From: Arion vulgaris | Taxonomy: Eukaryota; Mollusca; Gastropoda; Stylommatophora; Arionidae | DNA: 64,000 nucleotides | Direction: 5' to 3' | Assembly (NCBI GenBank): GCA_020796225.1 | Contig: CM036774.1 | Coordinates: forward strand, 24,210,964 to 24,274,963 | Part shown: piece after piece, positions 10,350 through 20,523 of the stretch | How positions within the stretch are numbered: position 1 is the stretch's first letter | Layout of the letters: the number at the start of each line of letters is the position of its first letter | The notes under the pieces: generated by a model | The model's input: only the letters and a program-made list of their open reading frames with translations | Database searches by the model: none | Told to the model about the DNA's origin: nothing | Translations under genes and position numbers: made by a program

Positions 10350-10760
10350 TAGACTCATCATCATTATCAGGTGGCATGCGGCTGGCGTAGGCGATCATGG
10401 ATCTCCACAAATCTCTGTCTCTGGTGTTTGCTATTATCTGAGGTGTTGGCGCTCTAATGTGCCAGGAAGTCAGGCTATCCACAATTCTTTCTCTGTCTTC
10501 CTCTGTCTCGTCTACCAACGATTTTATCGGTTGTTACAATGTGTTATAAACCTCCACTCCTCATCACATGCCCGAAAAAATGAGACTCCTCGTGTTATAT
10601 ATTGATGATAAGCTTTCTCTGTGTCTTGATCTCATTCAGCACCTCAGCATTGGCAATTTTAGCAGTCCATGGATTCTCATCATTCTTCTGTAAAACCACA
10701 TTTCTGTGGCCTCCAGCGATTTTTCTATCTGTTTGTTTATTGTCCATGACTCGCATCCAT
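10350..10760 (-). mobile_element. LINE C-terminal remnant (antisense), copy B part 1
   Basis: Counterpart of 2470-2900. On the minus strand ENPWTAKIANAEVLNEIKTQ is readable, but the frame is more eroded than in copy A. The 44-bp minisatellite begins where this fragment meets the YVLHRTNTDI-coding stretch. Confidence 0.7.
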
Positions 10761-11150
10761 ATGTCAGTATTGGTTCTATGTAGCACTGAATATCTCACAT
10801 CCGTATGTCAGTATTGATTCTATGTAGCACTGTATAACTCACATCCGTATGTCAGTATTGGTTCTATGTAGCACTGTATAACTCACATCCGTATGTCAGT
10901 ATTGATTCTATGTAGCACTGTATAACTCACATCCGTATGTCAGTATTGGTTCTATGTAGCACTGAATAACTCGCATCCGTATGTCAGTATTGGTTCTTTG
11001 TAGCACTGTATAACTCACATCCGTATGTCAGTATTGGTTCTATGTAGCACTGAATAACTCGCATCCGTATGTCAGTATTGATTCTGTGTAGCACTGAATA
11101 ACTCACATTCGTATGTCAGTATTGGTTCTATGTAACACTGAATAACTCGC
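10757..11150 (+). repeat. 44-bp minisatellite grown inside a LINE remnant
   Basis: About nine copies of a 44-bp unit (CCGTATGTCAGTATTGGTTC + TATGTAGCACTGTATAACTCACAT, split here for length), at 44-base spacing from 10801 (10845, 10889, 10933, 10977, 11021, 11065, 11109). Variants alternate TTGGTTC/TTGATTC and CTCACAT/CTCGCAT. Copy A of the segment has a single unit at about 2865-2910, so the array arose after the duplication or was lost from copy A. Confidence 0.9.
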
Positions 11151-11640
11151 ATTCTGATCGGGATTGAGACGGACTATGTTGCATATAATGCTTCTCATTT
11201 TTAGGAATGATGTTTTCGCTTGTCCTATTCTGCTCTTTATTTCTGATCGGCATCTGTCATCTGATGTTACCAGGACTCCGAGATATTTAAATTGCTGCAC
11301 TTGTCTTAGATCAGTCACATTTACTGTGATGGTGTATTTTGGCAAAGTCTATACTATATAATAGAAATTGAAATAATTTCTCTCTTATCGTTATACGTTA
11401 CATAGGGCCTGCAAGTAATTTCTCCATACCGCTCTATCCTGGGCAACTTGATCAATCTCCTCCATGGAACTTAGACCGATATTTCTTGCCTCTCTCAGCA
11501 ACGTTCGTTTCAGGGTCTCCTTAGGTCGTCCTCTCTTTCTTGAACCCTCAGCCTCTCACTTCAATGCCTGCTTTGATATTTGTTGATCATTTCTCCTCAA
11601 GGTGTGTCCAACATATTCTATTTCCTGTAATATTTGTCAA
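11150..11640 (-). mobile_element. LINE remnants (antisense), copy B part 2
   Basis: 11103-11345 on the minus strand reads QQFKYLGVLVTSDDRCRSEI and ends in a stop, matching 2920-3057. 11390-11640 matches the second LINE tail at 3150-3430. Both are fragments in the intron after exon 1b. Confidence 0.7.
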
Positions 11641-11815
11641 TAATGGTTAACCAGACATTTCTCTGATTTCATCACTTCTGAATTCGTTTCGTACACTATA
11701 CAGTTACATATTATTGCAGATAAATGAGAGTAACGAATGAGAACGCTAATCAGTTCCAGTGACAAGTAGTCCTCCTTCTGCTGGGAGCTATGCGGAACAA
11801 ATGAATAATGTGACT

Positions 11816-12284
11816 CATAGATTTCCAAACTTTTTCGGCCCACTATGCACGAAATAAACTTTGTAACACCTCTCTCCCCATTATAACAGTTTCCCAACGA
11901 CCACCACCTCCCCCCAACAACCCCTCCACATATACCCATGCTCTATTTTCTCTTTGACATAGAAAATTGATATACATGTATATATCTGTCATAGGTGATC
12001 ATTATTAAAATTATTATATACATGAAATAGAAACTAGATGTAAAAATGGATTGTGTAAGATGGGCAAAAGATTTAAATGCAGAATTCAAATTTTAAATGA
12101 TTATTCAATATCAAAATCACGAAAATTATTTATTTTAAAACATATATTATTAAGTATTTCTTTAAGTAGCTACTGACCCCTAATCGTCTGAATACCCCAC
12201 TAATTCTTCTGAATCCACTATCGTCCTCCTAGAAGGCTTCAGCGCCCACTGGGAGGTGGTACCGCCCCTTTGGGAAACGTTAGT
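11816..12284 (-). mobile_element. hAT-type MITE, family 2 (antisense copy)
   Basis: Reverse complement of the element at 4049-4579: it starts CATAGATTTCCAAAC and ends near TTTGGGAAACG, with the TACCGCCCC block close to its outer end. I cannot find a matching 8-bp target duplication. The right end is only approximate. Confidence 0.7.
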
Positions 12285-12289
12285 TCTAG

Positions 12290-12580
12290 TGTTTACGACG
12301 GTTTGCGTAACTATTAGTTACGATGAATTACGATTATCGATGGATCCGAACACCGCCTCTTCCTTCCATCCACCTAGGTTGTAAAGTTGAGAGAGAATAG
12401 TCACAACAGCTGAGCACTAATAATATCGCACAATTCAGTGAAGAAACAGGATCTGCAAATGACATTGATTCAGAGTCAGAATATTTTCTTTTTATGATTA
12501 CAGTCATTACGGCATTCGCAATTCTTACGTCAGACTTGTTTTTATTAGGACTGGGCAGAGCTAACAAATGCATTTGCTCG
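12290..12580. other. Non-coding stretch
   Basis: No gene is evident. The minus-strand open frame here has no recognisable domain, and I see no repeat family. It lies between a MITE and an S2 SINE. Confidence 0.4.
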
Positions 12581-12582
12581 TA

Positions 12583-12835
12583 TCGCCTGAGTGGTTACCG
12601 GCCCAAATTTCGGGTGTAAAGAATAGAACCAATGTTACCTGCCACGCATGTCGTAAGAGGCGTCTAAGGAGGTTTGTTGAAATCGATGCATGTGTTCTAA
12701 ACGTGTATACGTCTATGCATTTAGGGGCCTACCAAACCAATGTGCAACGTATCACATTCTTGGCAAAGATCAAACATATCACAAAGAGTGATTAAAATTG
12801 GTCGTAAAGAACGAACGAAAAGAAGAAGATTTGCT
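12583..12835 (+). mobile_element. SINE family S2
   Basis: A copy of the roughly 250-265 bp element defined at 18398-18661: head GCCTGAGTGGTTACCGGCCC, middle ACGCATGTCGTAAGAGGCG, then CTAAACGTGTA...TCTATGCATTTAGGG and an A/G-rich tail (AAAGAAGAAG). It encodes no protein. Confidence 0.8.
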
Positions 12836-12839
12836 CCTA

Positions 12840-13140
12840 TGAAAATTCAAGAAAAACCAGATCCTTCATGGATACCTGTTTCTTTTGATTACATCAAAAT
12901 CTTTCTTTATGTAAAATATAGGTGTCGAACTCACCAGTCACCTTACTACAGAATGTTTTGATTTATCGATAAACTGTTGAATGTGCCTGCTTTGTCAGAT
13001 ATAGTGTCAAGAAATAGATTTGAAAGTATCAGCAAATATTTGTACTTCAATGTTAATTCCAAATTCGTTCCATGAGGACAATATGGACATGTGCAAGGTT
13101 GAACCTCTGTCTTGATTGTATGAGGGCCCTCATGCCAGTA
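12840..13140 (+). pseudogene. piggyBac-like transposase fragment
   Basis: The stretch 12960-13075 translates, with one shift, to a VPALSDIVSRNRFESISKYL block followed by YFNVNSKFVP. This resembles the piggyBac transposase segment in which an MxxxRFxxLxxxLHFxD/N motif precedes the catalytic core. Stops follow at 13073 and beyond; the DDD core is absent. It was recognised by motif only. Confidence 0.5.
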
Positions 13141-13144
13141 CAAA

Positions 13145-13515
13145 CATGCAGGCTAGGCAACTGCAGGACTGATAAACTCCCAGATACTGCAGGACTGATC
13201 AACTCCATTCATGCCAACCATCAACCGACTCAACTCAACTGTTTGGCAGAATGCAGAGCCGCAGTTAGTGTTTCTAAATGAAGATGAGGACTGCACCACG
13301 AAGGTGTGTGGAGACAAGTGATAGCTGCCCCACATGTAAAATCAACCTCTGTTAGGGAGATTGCTTTTCAACCTTTCAATTTACATTTATCATTAATAAA
13401 ACTGACATTTTTGAGAGAAACATACTTCCAATATTGTCATACATTTTTATTTCTTTACCTGTAATACTTTTTACATCCAACTTGTGTGGCATTAACAACA
13501 TAAATGTTTACAAAC
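13145..13515. other. Non-coding stretch with a small direct repeat
   Basis: CTGCAGGACTGATAAACTCC/CTGCAGGACTGATCAACTCC at 13161-13207 form a short direct repeat. No gene is visible. Confidence 0.45.
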
Positions 13516-13517
13516 TA

Positions 13518-13775
13518 CAGGGTGTTCAACTTAAAAGCAGCCTGTGAATGGAGCTAATCTGGCATATATGTATGGAAATGAGAAGGTTCAGTTATGACGT
13601 AGTATAGGTCAAGGTTGTGTGACGGTGTGTAATTGTAGTGCGGGAAGGGGCGATGAACAAATGTGATGTAGAACAAGCTAGTCGGAACCGGTTTAAATAG
13701 TAAATAAACACATCTCAATATGTACCTGTCAACTTTCGAATTGTCAATGGGGCTGCAATTATCTTGAACACCCTG
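13518..13775 (+). mobile_element. Tc1/mariner-type MITE, copy 1
   Basis: It begins CAGGGTGTTCAACTTAAAAG and ends with the inverted form (CTTGAACACCCTG). TA dinucleotides flank it (13516-13517, 13776-13777), as expected for a TA target duplication. At 258 bp it has no ORF. Copies 2 and 3 are at 15848-16104 and 48624-48873. Confidence 0.85.
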
Positions 13776-13779
13776 TAGT

Positions 13780-14390
13780 ACCTCATCCATTTAACTGTCA
13801 ATTTGACTTGAACTCACAAATATGGATTAGAAATTGTATTTGTTATGAATTTTATTTCACAAACACTTCTCATTGTAGTTGAGTTATTTCCCTTGCTCTG
13901 GGAATTCCGTAGGAAATTTTTGTGAAGGGTTGGGGCTGAAAGGAGAAAGTTTAACATTTTACTTTTTTTCGGGAAAGTAACAGGCAGCAAAAAACAACAC
14001 CCAACTGCCAAACTGGGTCAGTACCTCCACGCACGAGCAGTGTGAAGGCCAGTACCCCCACTCGCGTGCTTGACATACTCTATCACTGTAGATGAATGTT
14101 GCAATTACTCAGCAATACAGCGTTGGTGCACGGTGTAACAGCAGGCTGTTTTAGCCTATTTGCCTAATTTTTTTTTCCAGTTCGATACATAGATTTGATG
14201 TCTGCTTTGGTCTTGGAAAAACTCGAATAATATTGGAGCTCGCGATATCCAGGTTACAGGCATCCGATCACGATCCTCTGATAATCGAAGTCGATTTGCT
14301 CTATAGAATCGTTGTATTTCGTTATATTGTACTTTGCAAAAACCTCATGGCCTCAACTCACTACATTGCTATTCTTCTTAATACTGTCAG
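13780..14390. other. Non-coding stretch
   Basis: I see no gene or array here. CACGCACGAGCAGTG and CACTCGCGTGCTTG near 14030-14070 are GC-rich relative to the surroundings. The open frames are short. Confidence 0.4.
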
Positions 14391-14600
14391 TTGCCCGTCT
14401 GCCCAGCGTGTTCGTATCGCGTTGGACTACGGGTGACTATCCCTCTGTGTGTGCGGGTTCAATTCCGCGGGATGGCAGAACAAGCCACAGGTTTCCCAGA
14501 TTTACGGTGTTCGTGGCACCGAACCGAAGGGTTACGATGTCCATGGCACCGAGCCGAAGAGCTGAAAAAGCTCAAGTGCTTCTGGATCGGAAAAAAAAAA
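14391..14600 (+). mobile_element. SINE family S1
   Basis: Head GCCCGTCTGCCCAGCGTGTT, B-box-like GGTTCAATTCC at about 14456, body CGAACCGAAGGGTTACGATG, and a poly-A tail from 14590. It is one of the better preserved S1 copies. Confidence 0.8.
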
Positions 14601-14699
14601 AACTGTCAGTTTGCATGCTCTATATTCTATGTGTGTGTATGTTAAATATATATCTTTTAAACGTGGCATATCATTGACAGGACGTAGCCATCAACAACA

Positions 14700-14895
14700 G
14701 TTAAAGAGTCGTCGATTTTCTAGACACCACTTATACGTTCAGTACTTTGTCATTGCTTTCTGAACGGTGAGGTCTACTTTTACAGTTTGTAAAAATCCCA
14801 GGGAACTAATTTGCTTCCAAACTTGCTCGTCGCGGAGTTTGAACCAGGTACGCTTGGATTGTGATCGAGCTCACGACCACTTAAGCTACAGAAAC
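14700..14895 (-). mobile_element. SINE family S4 (antisense)
   Basis: The reverse strand starts CTGTAGCTTAAGTGGTCGTG (A box-like) and carries GGTTCAAACTCC (B box-like), then a body containing GTTCAGAAAGCAATG and ACTGAACGTATAA. It matches 59300-59512. Body fragments occur in both CRD segment copies (about 1065-1320 and 8950-9235). Confidence 0.75.
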
Positions 14896-15125
14896 ATAAG
14901 TTATATATATTTGATTTTTATTGTTGATCTTTTTTTTTCCACTTAGTTTTTTGCATTTAGTTCGTTGTTCGTGTTTAGACACAGATTTTAATTTTAAGGC
15001 CGTTATTGTTTGATTGTCAAAACAAGATATCTCCAAACTCCCCACCGTTCATACAGCTTGTCTGCGAACAATCTTACGTGTGTTCTGGTCAAAGTACTTT
15101 GTGATTACGTGTTCTGGTCAAATAC
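14895..15125. other. Non-coding stretch
   Basis: AT-rich sequence with no recognisable feature before the 65-bp tandem repeat. Confidence 0.4.
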
Positions 15126-15320
15126 TATCTCTAACCAAGAACTGCTCGCACTATGTCAACAAGAGAATATGAGAACCATCATACAAATATTATCTCTAAC
15201 CAAGAACTGCTCGCACTATGTCAACAAGAGAATATGAGAACCATCATACAAATATTATCTCTAACCAAGAACTGCTGGGACGATGTCAACAAGAGAATAT
15301 GAGCACCATCATCCGAAGAC
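15126..15320 (+). repeat. 65-bp tandem repeat, three copies
   Basis: TATCTCTAACCAAGAACTGC begins at 15126, 15191 and 15256. The third copy runs on into LINE sequence, so the unit was duplicated from the LINE. Confidence 0.85.
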
Positions 15321-15600
15321 GACGCTGGAGATGGATCAAGCATGTGATGCGCATGGAGACTCGCTCTGACATGAAAACTGCACTGAGATGGACTCCAGAG
15401 GGTAAACGAAAACGTGGAAGACCCAAGACAACCTGGAGGAGAATGATAGATCAAGAACTGAAGGAAATGAATCATAGCTGGAACACAATACAGAGAAAGG
15501 TATCATAGCTGGAACACAATACAGAGGAAGACCATGAATAGAGCAAGAATGGTGTGTGTTTGTTGCTGTCCTAAACACCAAGGGCGTAACCGGCTAAAGG
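15302..15600 (+). mobile_element. LINE 3' end remnant
   Basis: The open frame reads RRRRWRWIKHVMRME, then GKRKRGRPKTTWRRMIDQEL and a WNTIQRKVS end. This is the typical C-terminus of a non-LTR ORF2. The last 30 bp (AGCTGGAACACAATACAGAG) are duplicated at 15506-15525. 15600-15740 contains the CTTGATAAAGGCC...GAAACGTTG repeat also seen near 42280-42350 and 59850. Confidence 0.8.
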
Positions 15601-15847
15601 GAGAGATTGTTTGATTGTACATGTAGTGTGCCGTGTAAGAAGTGGATTTCTCCACTCCTCTTTCATCCTTTGCTTGATAAAGGCCTTTTGGTCGAAACGT
15701 TGCCGTGTATTGTTGTTGTTTTTATATTATGTGAAACTACAGTACTTTGTTTTTACGTTCTTGGAAAAGATTTTGGGGGAGTCTTATCTAATTCAGACTT
15801 TGATAATTTGGGTATTCATGCTGTTTCGAAAGAGGCCGCCGATTCTA

Positions 15848-16104
15848 CAGGGTCTTCAACTTAAAAGCAGCCCGTGAATGGAGCCAATCTGGCATATATG
15901 TATGGAAATGAGAAGGTTCAGTTATGACGTAGTATAGGTCAAGGTTGTGTGACGGTGTGTAATTGTAGTGCGGAAGGGGCGATGAACAAATGTGACGTAG
16001 GACAAGCTAGTCAGAACCGGTTTAAATAGTAAATAGACGAGATGCAATGCGTACCTGGCAAATTTCTATTTATCACTGGGGCTGCTTTTAAGTTGAACAC
16101 CCTG
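15848..16104 (+). mobile_element. Tc1/mariner-type MITE, copy 2
   Basis: Near-identical to 13518-13775, with ends CAGGGTCTTCAACTTAAAAG and TTAAGTTGAACACCCTG and flanking TA on both sides (15846-15847, 16105-16106). Confidence 0.87.
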
Positions 16105-16109
16105 TATAA

Positions 16110-16440
16110 CACGTTCAATCTTCTTAGGCAATATACTGATATCGGTGTATTTTAAGATGAAGTACAACCATGATACTTGCTAATTGAGCACACATAACTT
16201 GCACAGGGCAGAGAGTTTTTCAGGATTGCTGTCATGGGAGTCAAGTTCCGGAAGGGACAAGTAACATGATGATGATGTGTTGTTTTCATCTTCTTCTTTT
16301 GCGAACGCCCCATATCGACCACTAATAAAACACTTTTTTGTGGTTTGTATGTGCTCTGAGCCTAAGCGCGATTTACGTTGTGTAATCACCTATGGGGATC
16401 TAGGTCAATAAGATCCGATTTCTGTGTGCTTTTTATTTAC
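16110..16440. repeat. Interspersed repeat shared with 6880-7020
   Basis: The second half (from about 16310) matches the stretch at 6890-7020. No coding potential is visible. Confidence 0.45.
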
Positions 16441-16964
16441 TAGAGTACTATGTCCTTTTTCTCTTTGTGTTTTAATCGCTCTGAAACGATCATTTTCCAC
16501 CATATATTTGGGCTTTATGATCTTCGCCTAACAGTATGTCTACACTATGCGACCTTTCTGACTATGTTAAGTCGTTCCGGATTAAGAACATTTTCAACTA
16601 TTAGGGGCACATAAGCATTTCACGCGCTCGATCTATTTTCAGCTGTTTGATTGGCCTTTCGTTTGATCAGAGTATGGGACGGCATCCTACTTCTGTAGGT
16701 CAGCGTGAAAAGTATCGGCCTTCACCAACGTTTGGATTTGGACGACCTGTCAAACCTTTACACTGTCGGCCTTACTTTTCTAGTTGCAGTGAGTTTATTC
16801 CGGAGTAGGGACATACTCAGCCTTTTCGAGACGCGTATCGGCACTTGGCAATTTGCAGTTTCTACTCTGTATTTTACCTGTCCACGGGAAACACTGAACT
16901 TGGGCTTCGCACATATAGTTTAGAGGGTTTTTAAAATCGTTGCTAGCAGCGCAATCTCTCTCTC

Positions 16965-17007
<43 letters not shown>

Positions 17008-17900
17008 CGCAGTCATTTTTTCGACCATTTTGATAATTCTTCTTGTGATATATAAATAGCCTTTGCCAAGCCGTTTTTACGTCACATCTTCAGTACCATT
17101 TGGAGCTCTGGTGCTTGTCTTAGGCGACGTGTCTGATTTCAAACAGCGTTTACTGGGTTCGCTCTCCGTCAGCCTTTGACTGTCCCCAACCTACCTGCAA
17201 GGCAGCAGGTTGCTATTTTCATTTAGGTTAGCTACTCTTAGAAACCTACCCTCTCGGGTTGTTGGGCGTCATCTACCGAGGTTGCTGATCTTTTTTTTGG
17301 ACTACTTGGTTTACCTGTCGACCAGTTTTGTGTACGGTTTGCTCCGCTAGACTTTGATTGTCTCAAATTTAACTACAAGGCAATAGATTCTTGTCGGGAG
17401 GTAACAAATTTGGTGCGACTATTGTTTCGAGGGAAACATGGGTCGCCTGATAACTCGTACCGTCTAAATTTTGCGATTCGTTTTTATTTTTTCAGCTTTT
17501 CCCATTGGCCGGGAGTGACTTTGCAGAAATAATTACTCTGAGATTCTGCTCGTCTGTGTTGCGAGCAGATCTGCATCACTACCTATACCAGAGTAGCTCT
17601 TCCTCGATCCCTACACGCTTAGCAAGACATGATTTTATGTCTGTTTCGAGGGTCACCACGTGGAGGTGGGGTAGGATCTTGATTAGTGCCAGCTCACTAA
17701 TCCTGGTGCTATGTTGTCCCTATGGCTTCGCCTTTGACCCCCAATGTTGTCTTCTAATTGCCAGCATTTTATTCTAGGAAGGACATGCAGGGGACAGTCT
17801 TGCAGGACATGTTCTGTGGTTTGATCAGCGATGCTACACGGTCATAGAGGAGATAGGGACAATCGTAGCATGTGTAGGTGTTTGTTCAGTCTCTCTCTCT
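16440..17900 (-). mobile_element. Antisense LINE 3' region, repeat family R
   Basis: Several parts recur: 16490-16940 matches 57930-58400 and 56330-57100, 17600-17750 matches 57770-57915, and 17080-17220 is the reverse of 60850-60990. On the minus strand, 17700-17880 reads CSIADQTTEHVLQDCPLHV, the zinc-knuckle-like end of jockey-type LINE ORF2 proteins, so the family is probably a LINE 3' region. A (CT)n run at about 16955-17003 interrupts it. Confidence 0.6.
16955..17003 (+). repeat. (CT)n microsatellite
   Basis: About 24 uninterrupted or nearly uninterrupted CT units. Confidence 0.95.
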
Positions 17901-18240
17901 CTCTTGCGTTCCCGACCTAGACTGAAGAACCAACGTTTATCATGAATTTTACCCTGGTTTTTAGGGACTCCGTTCCCACGTACAGCTTTTCGCGAAGCTC
18001 TGTGTTTCGTGGCCAGGTTTCGTTTTTTAAATCTGTTATCCGTTGACAATCCTGCAGAACGTGTTTTTGTTCAGTCTGTTATGCCCTGTCCTAAGTCGGT
18101 AGATAATAGTCTGTCCTTGTCTGTCAAAGTGTGTGGTAGTCATCGTTGGATAATTTAGGTTCTGTAATAACGTCCACGAAAGCTCTTTTTATTTCAAAGG
18201 ATATGATTTCATTTTCTTACGTATACATGGGGAGAATTTT
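17900..18240. other. Non-coding stretch, probably decayed LINE
   Basis: No clear domain. A second short CT run lies at 17889-17904. The minus-strand open frame is lysine/arginine-rich and unrecognised. Confidence 0.4.
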
Positions 18241-19005
18241 TTCAGCAAATGGAAGAATAACTAATGAAATCCAACACAGATACAACAAAGCAAATCAAAT
18301 AATAGAACAAATGGCGACAATTTGATGCAAACACGTCACCATGAATACAAAAACAGCAATGTTCAACACAATCTTTCTCCCCGCATTATGCTACCAGTCT
18401 CCCGAGTGGTTACCGGGGCCCAAATTTGAGGTGTAAAGAATAGAACCACTGTTATCTGTCACGCATGTCGTAAGAAGCGACTAAGGAGGATTGAATGAAA
18501 TCGGATACACGTGTCCTAAACGTGTAGAAGTCTATGCGTTTAGGGCCTACCAAACCAATATGCAACGTATACACGTTCTTGGCAAAGATCAAACATATCA
18601 CAAAGAGTGATTAAAATTGATCGTAAAGAACGAACGCAAAGAAGAAGAGGAGGAGAAGAAGATGCTACCAGTGCCAAACATGGAGACTGACAACAAATGA
18701 TAGAAGAAAACTAGTCACGACAGAGAGGAAGCGTCTACGCAGAATGCAGGGTATAACAAGAAGAGACCGGTTGAGAAATGAAAACATCAGGAAAAACGTG
18801 GGTACAAATTCAGTACTAGACTTCTTCAAGAAACAACAAATTAAATGGTTCGGCCACGTAAGCAGATTACCAAAAGACAGTGCACATCAAAGAGCAATGC
18901 TCCGATACAATGGGTACAAAGCAAAAAGGCCGGCCACGCAAAAGATGAACATCAGAGATAACAGAGGCGACGAAAGACACTATCTACGAAGCATACACAA
19001 AGGCC
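18240..19005 (+). mobile_element. LINE ORF2 C-terminal remnant split by an S2 SINE
   Basis: The left part ends in a FLPALCYQ-coding stretch. After the SINE (18398-18661) the frame resumes with CQTWRLTTND, then RRDRLRNENIRKNVGT, KQQIKWFGHVSRLPK and KRPATQK. Paralogous tails at 32310 and 40125 have FIPTLCYQ directly followed by CQTW/SQTW, so they serve as unoccupied-site references. Dead element. Confidence 0.85.
18398..18661 (+). mobile_element. SINE family S2, complete copy with target duplication
   Basis: Flanked by the direct repeat ATGCTACCAG at 18388-18397 and 18662-18671. The element starts TCTCCCGAGTGGTTACCGGG and ends in a GAAGAAGAGGAGGAGAAGA tail. Length is 264 bp. A target duplication plus purine-rich tail and no ORF indicates a retroposed SINE. 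I cannot fit a good pol III promoter to its head. Confidence 0.88.
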
Positions 19006-19007
19006 CG

Positions 19008-19343
19008 TTTTAGAAATCTCTTCTTGACCTGACGCTGTGAGACAAACAGTTTTAGAAATCTCTTCTTGACCTGACGCTGTGAGACAAACAGTTTTAGAAA
19101 TCTCTTCTTGACCTGACGTTGTGAGACAAACATTTTTAGAAATCTCTTCTTGACCTGACGCTGTGAGGCAAACAGTTTTAGAAATCTCTTCTTGACCTGA
19201 CGCTGTGAGACAAACAGTTTTAGAAATCTCTTCTTGACCTGACGCTGTGAGGCAAACAGTTTTAGAAATCTCTTCTTGACCTGACGCTGTGAGGCAAACA
19301 GTTTTAGAAATCTCTTCTTGACCTGACGCTGTGAGGCAAACAG
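19008..19343 (+). repeat. 42-bp minisatellite, eight copies
   Basis: Unit TTTTAGAAATCTCTTCTTGA followed by CCTGACGCTGTGAGRCAAACAG, eight head-to-tail copies with very few variants. It is open on the minus strand as a 14-residue repeat (RQVKKRFLK...), but this is a by-product of a 42-bp period. It lies 115 bp upstream of exon 2. Confidence 0.92.
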
Positions 19344-19457
19344 GATTCGAGATAAGTATAGAAAACGTATAACGGTACGAGAGGAATTATTATACAAATT
19401 ACCTGTATCCACAAATATATCCATCAAACTAATCTTTTTCCACAGTATCTTCTCCAG

Positions 19458-19644
19458 ACTATTCACAAGCAGACACTGACTGCTCCCAGGATGTAAGGCT
19501 CAGAAACCAACAGAAATGTTTTACTGACAATGGCCTCAACATTTACTTTCCGGTGCCAGAGTTTTCTGAGACCAACACTGTCAATTTCATTAAGAGGCGT
19601 TTAATGGGTATGCTTGACACACGGGAAGCAGATTTGTTATGCAA
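19458..19644 (+). CDS. Exon 2 of the CRD gene: first half of cysteine-rich module 1
   Basis: A 187-nt exon. The acceptor is CTTCTCCAG|ACTATTC after a pyrimidine-rich stretch with TTTTTCCACAG nearby; the donor is TGCAA|GTGAGT. The only fully open frame takes two bases to complete a codon split by a phase 1 intron and ends in phase 2. It contains 61 whole codons with cysteines at 8, 20 and 61 (C-x11-C ... LLC-K). Phase 1 is exactly what exons 1a/1b supply, and phase 2 is what exons 3a/3b need. The module resembles exon 4 (C-x10-C ... VMC-K). I do not recognise the family. The exon was found by splice sites, frame and phase only. It was missed as an ORF because it lacks an early ATG. Confidence 0.75.
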
Positions 19645-19782
19645 GTGAGTGATTTGATAAATATTGATTAATGACTTTGTATGCGAACTTCCAAGAGTAT
19701 TTTACAGAGCTTTAACTCCGTAGCTCCCACAACATTCTTTGGGGTCTAAGAAAAACAAATAACCTGTGAACAGAACGGTATG

Positions 19783-20045
19783 GATTGCCCGAGTGCTTAC
19801 CGGTGTCCAAATTTGGGATGTAAAGAATAGAACCACTGTTACCTATCACACATGTCGTAAGAGGCGACAAAGGAGGTTTGGATAAAATCGGGTGCACATG
19901 TCCTAAACGTGTAGAAGTCTATGCGTTTAAGGGCTTACCAAACCAATGTGCAATGTATACACGTTCTTGGCAAAGATCAAACATATCACAAAGAGTGATT
20001 AAAATTGGTCGTAAAGAACGAACACAAAGAAGAAGAAGAAGAAAA
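19783..20045 (+). mobile_element. SINE family S2
   Basis: TGCCCGAGTGCTTACCGGTG head, the CTAAACGTGTAGAAGTCTAT middle block and an AAAGAAGAAGAAGAAGA tail. It sits in the intron between exons 2 and 3. Confidence 0.85.
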
Positions 20046-20165
20046 CTGTGTTGTCCGGATTCGAGCCCACGATATTCTACTCGCAAGGCAAGGGAGTTAC
20101 CATTTAGTCACAGAGACCATCCGTTATTAAGCTGAATTCTGTCAAAAGCTTTTATGTCATGGATA
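20045..20165 (-). mobile_element. Possible tRNA-derived SINE head (antisense)
   Basis: The sequence GGATTCGAGCCCACGATATT followed by GTTACCATTTAGTCACAGAGACC reads on the minus strand as a tRNA-like A box and B box. Only about 100 bp are present. Confidence 0.4.
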
Positions 20166-20523
20166 AAACATGTTTTTATTTTTACTTCTATGTATTTTTT
20201 ATTTTTACTTCTATGTATTTTTTATTTTTACTTCTATGTACTTTTTATTTTTACTTCTATGTACTTTTTATTTTTACTTCTATGTACTTTTTATTTTTAC
20301 TTCTATGTACTTTTATTTTTTCTTCTATGTACTTTTTATTTTTACTTCTATGTACTTTTTATTTTTACTTCTATGTACTTTTTATTTTTACTTCTATGTA
20401 CTTTTTATTTTTACTTCTATGTACTTTTTATTTTTACTTCTATGTACTTTTTATTTTTACTTCTATGTACTTTTTATTTTTACTTCTATGTACTTTTTAT
20501 TTTTACTTCTATGTACTTTTTTC
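20166..20523 (+). repeat. 23-bp minisatellite, about 15 copies
   Basis: Unit ACTTTTTATTTTTACTTCTA + TGT. As 23 is not a multiple of three, all three plus frames are open and spell the same 23-residue F/Y/L-rich cycle. It is not a real coding region. Confidence 0.93.

Larger units (their letters stand above)
8888..11845. repeat. Segmental duplication, copy B (carries CRD exon 1b)
   Basis: Second copy of the 1004-3605 segment, same orientation, about 7.9 kb downstream. It contains a SINE fragment pair (8940-9240), a diverged upstream stretch (9240-9576), a conserved 5' flank, exon 1b, the same antisense LINE tail, and a MITE whose first 20 bp also end copy A. A 44-bp minisatellite at 10757-11150 has no counterpart in copy A. 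Confidence 0.88.

Noticed and set aside
9763..10605. CRD copies as single-exon sFRP-like genes
   Set aside because: In both copies the frame after PTKRPVP turns into antisense LINE sequence with different ends, and a GTAAGA donor sits exactly at the end of homology with FZ proteins.
18984..19466. Minus-strand RQVKKRFLK repeat protein
   Set aside because: A 42-bp minisatellite shadow; the real coding signal here is exon 2 on the plus strand.
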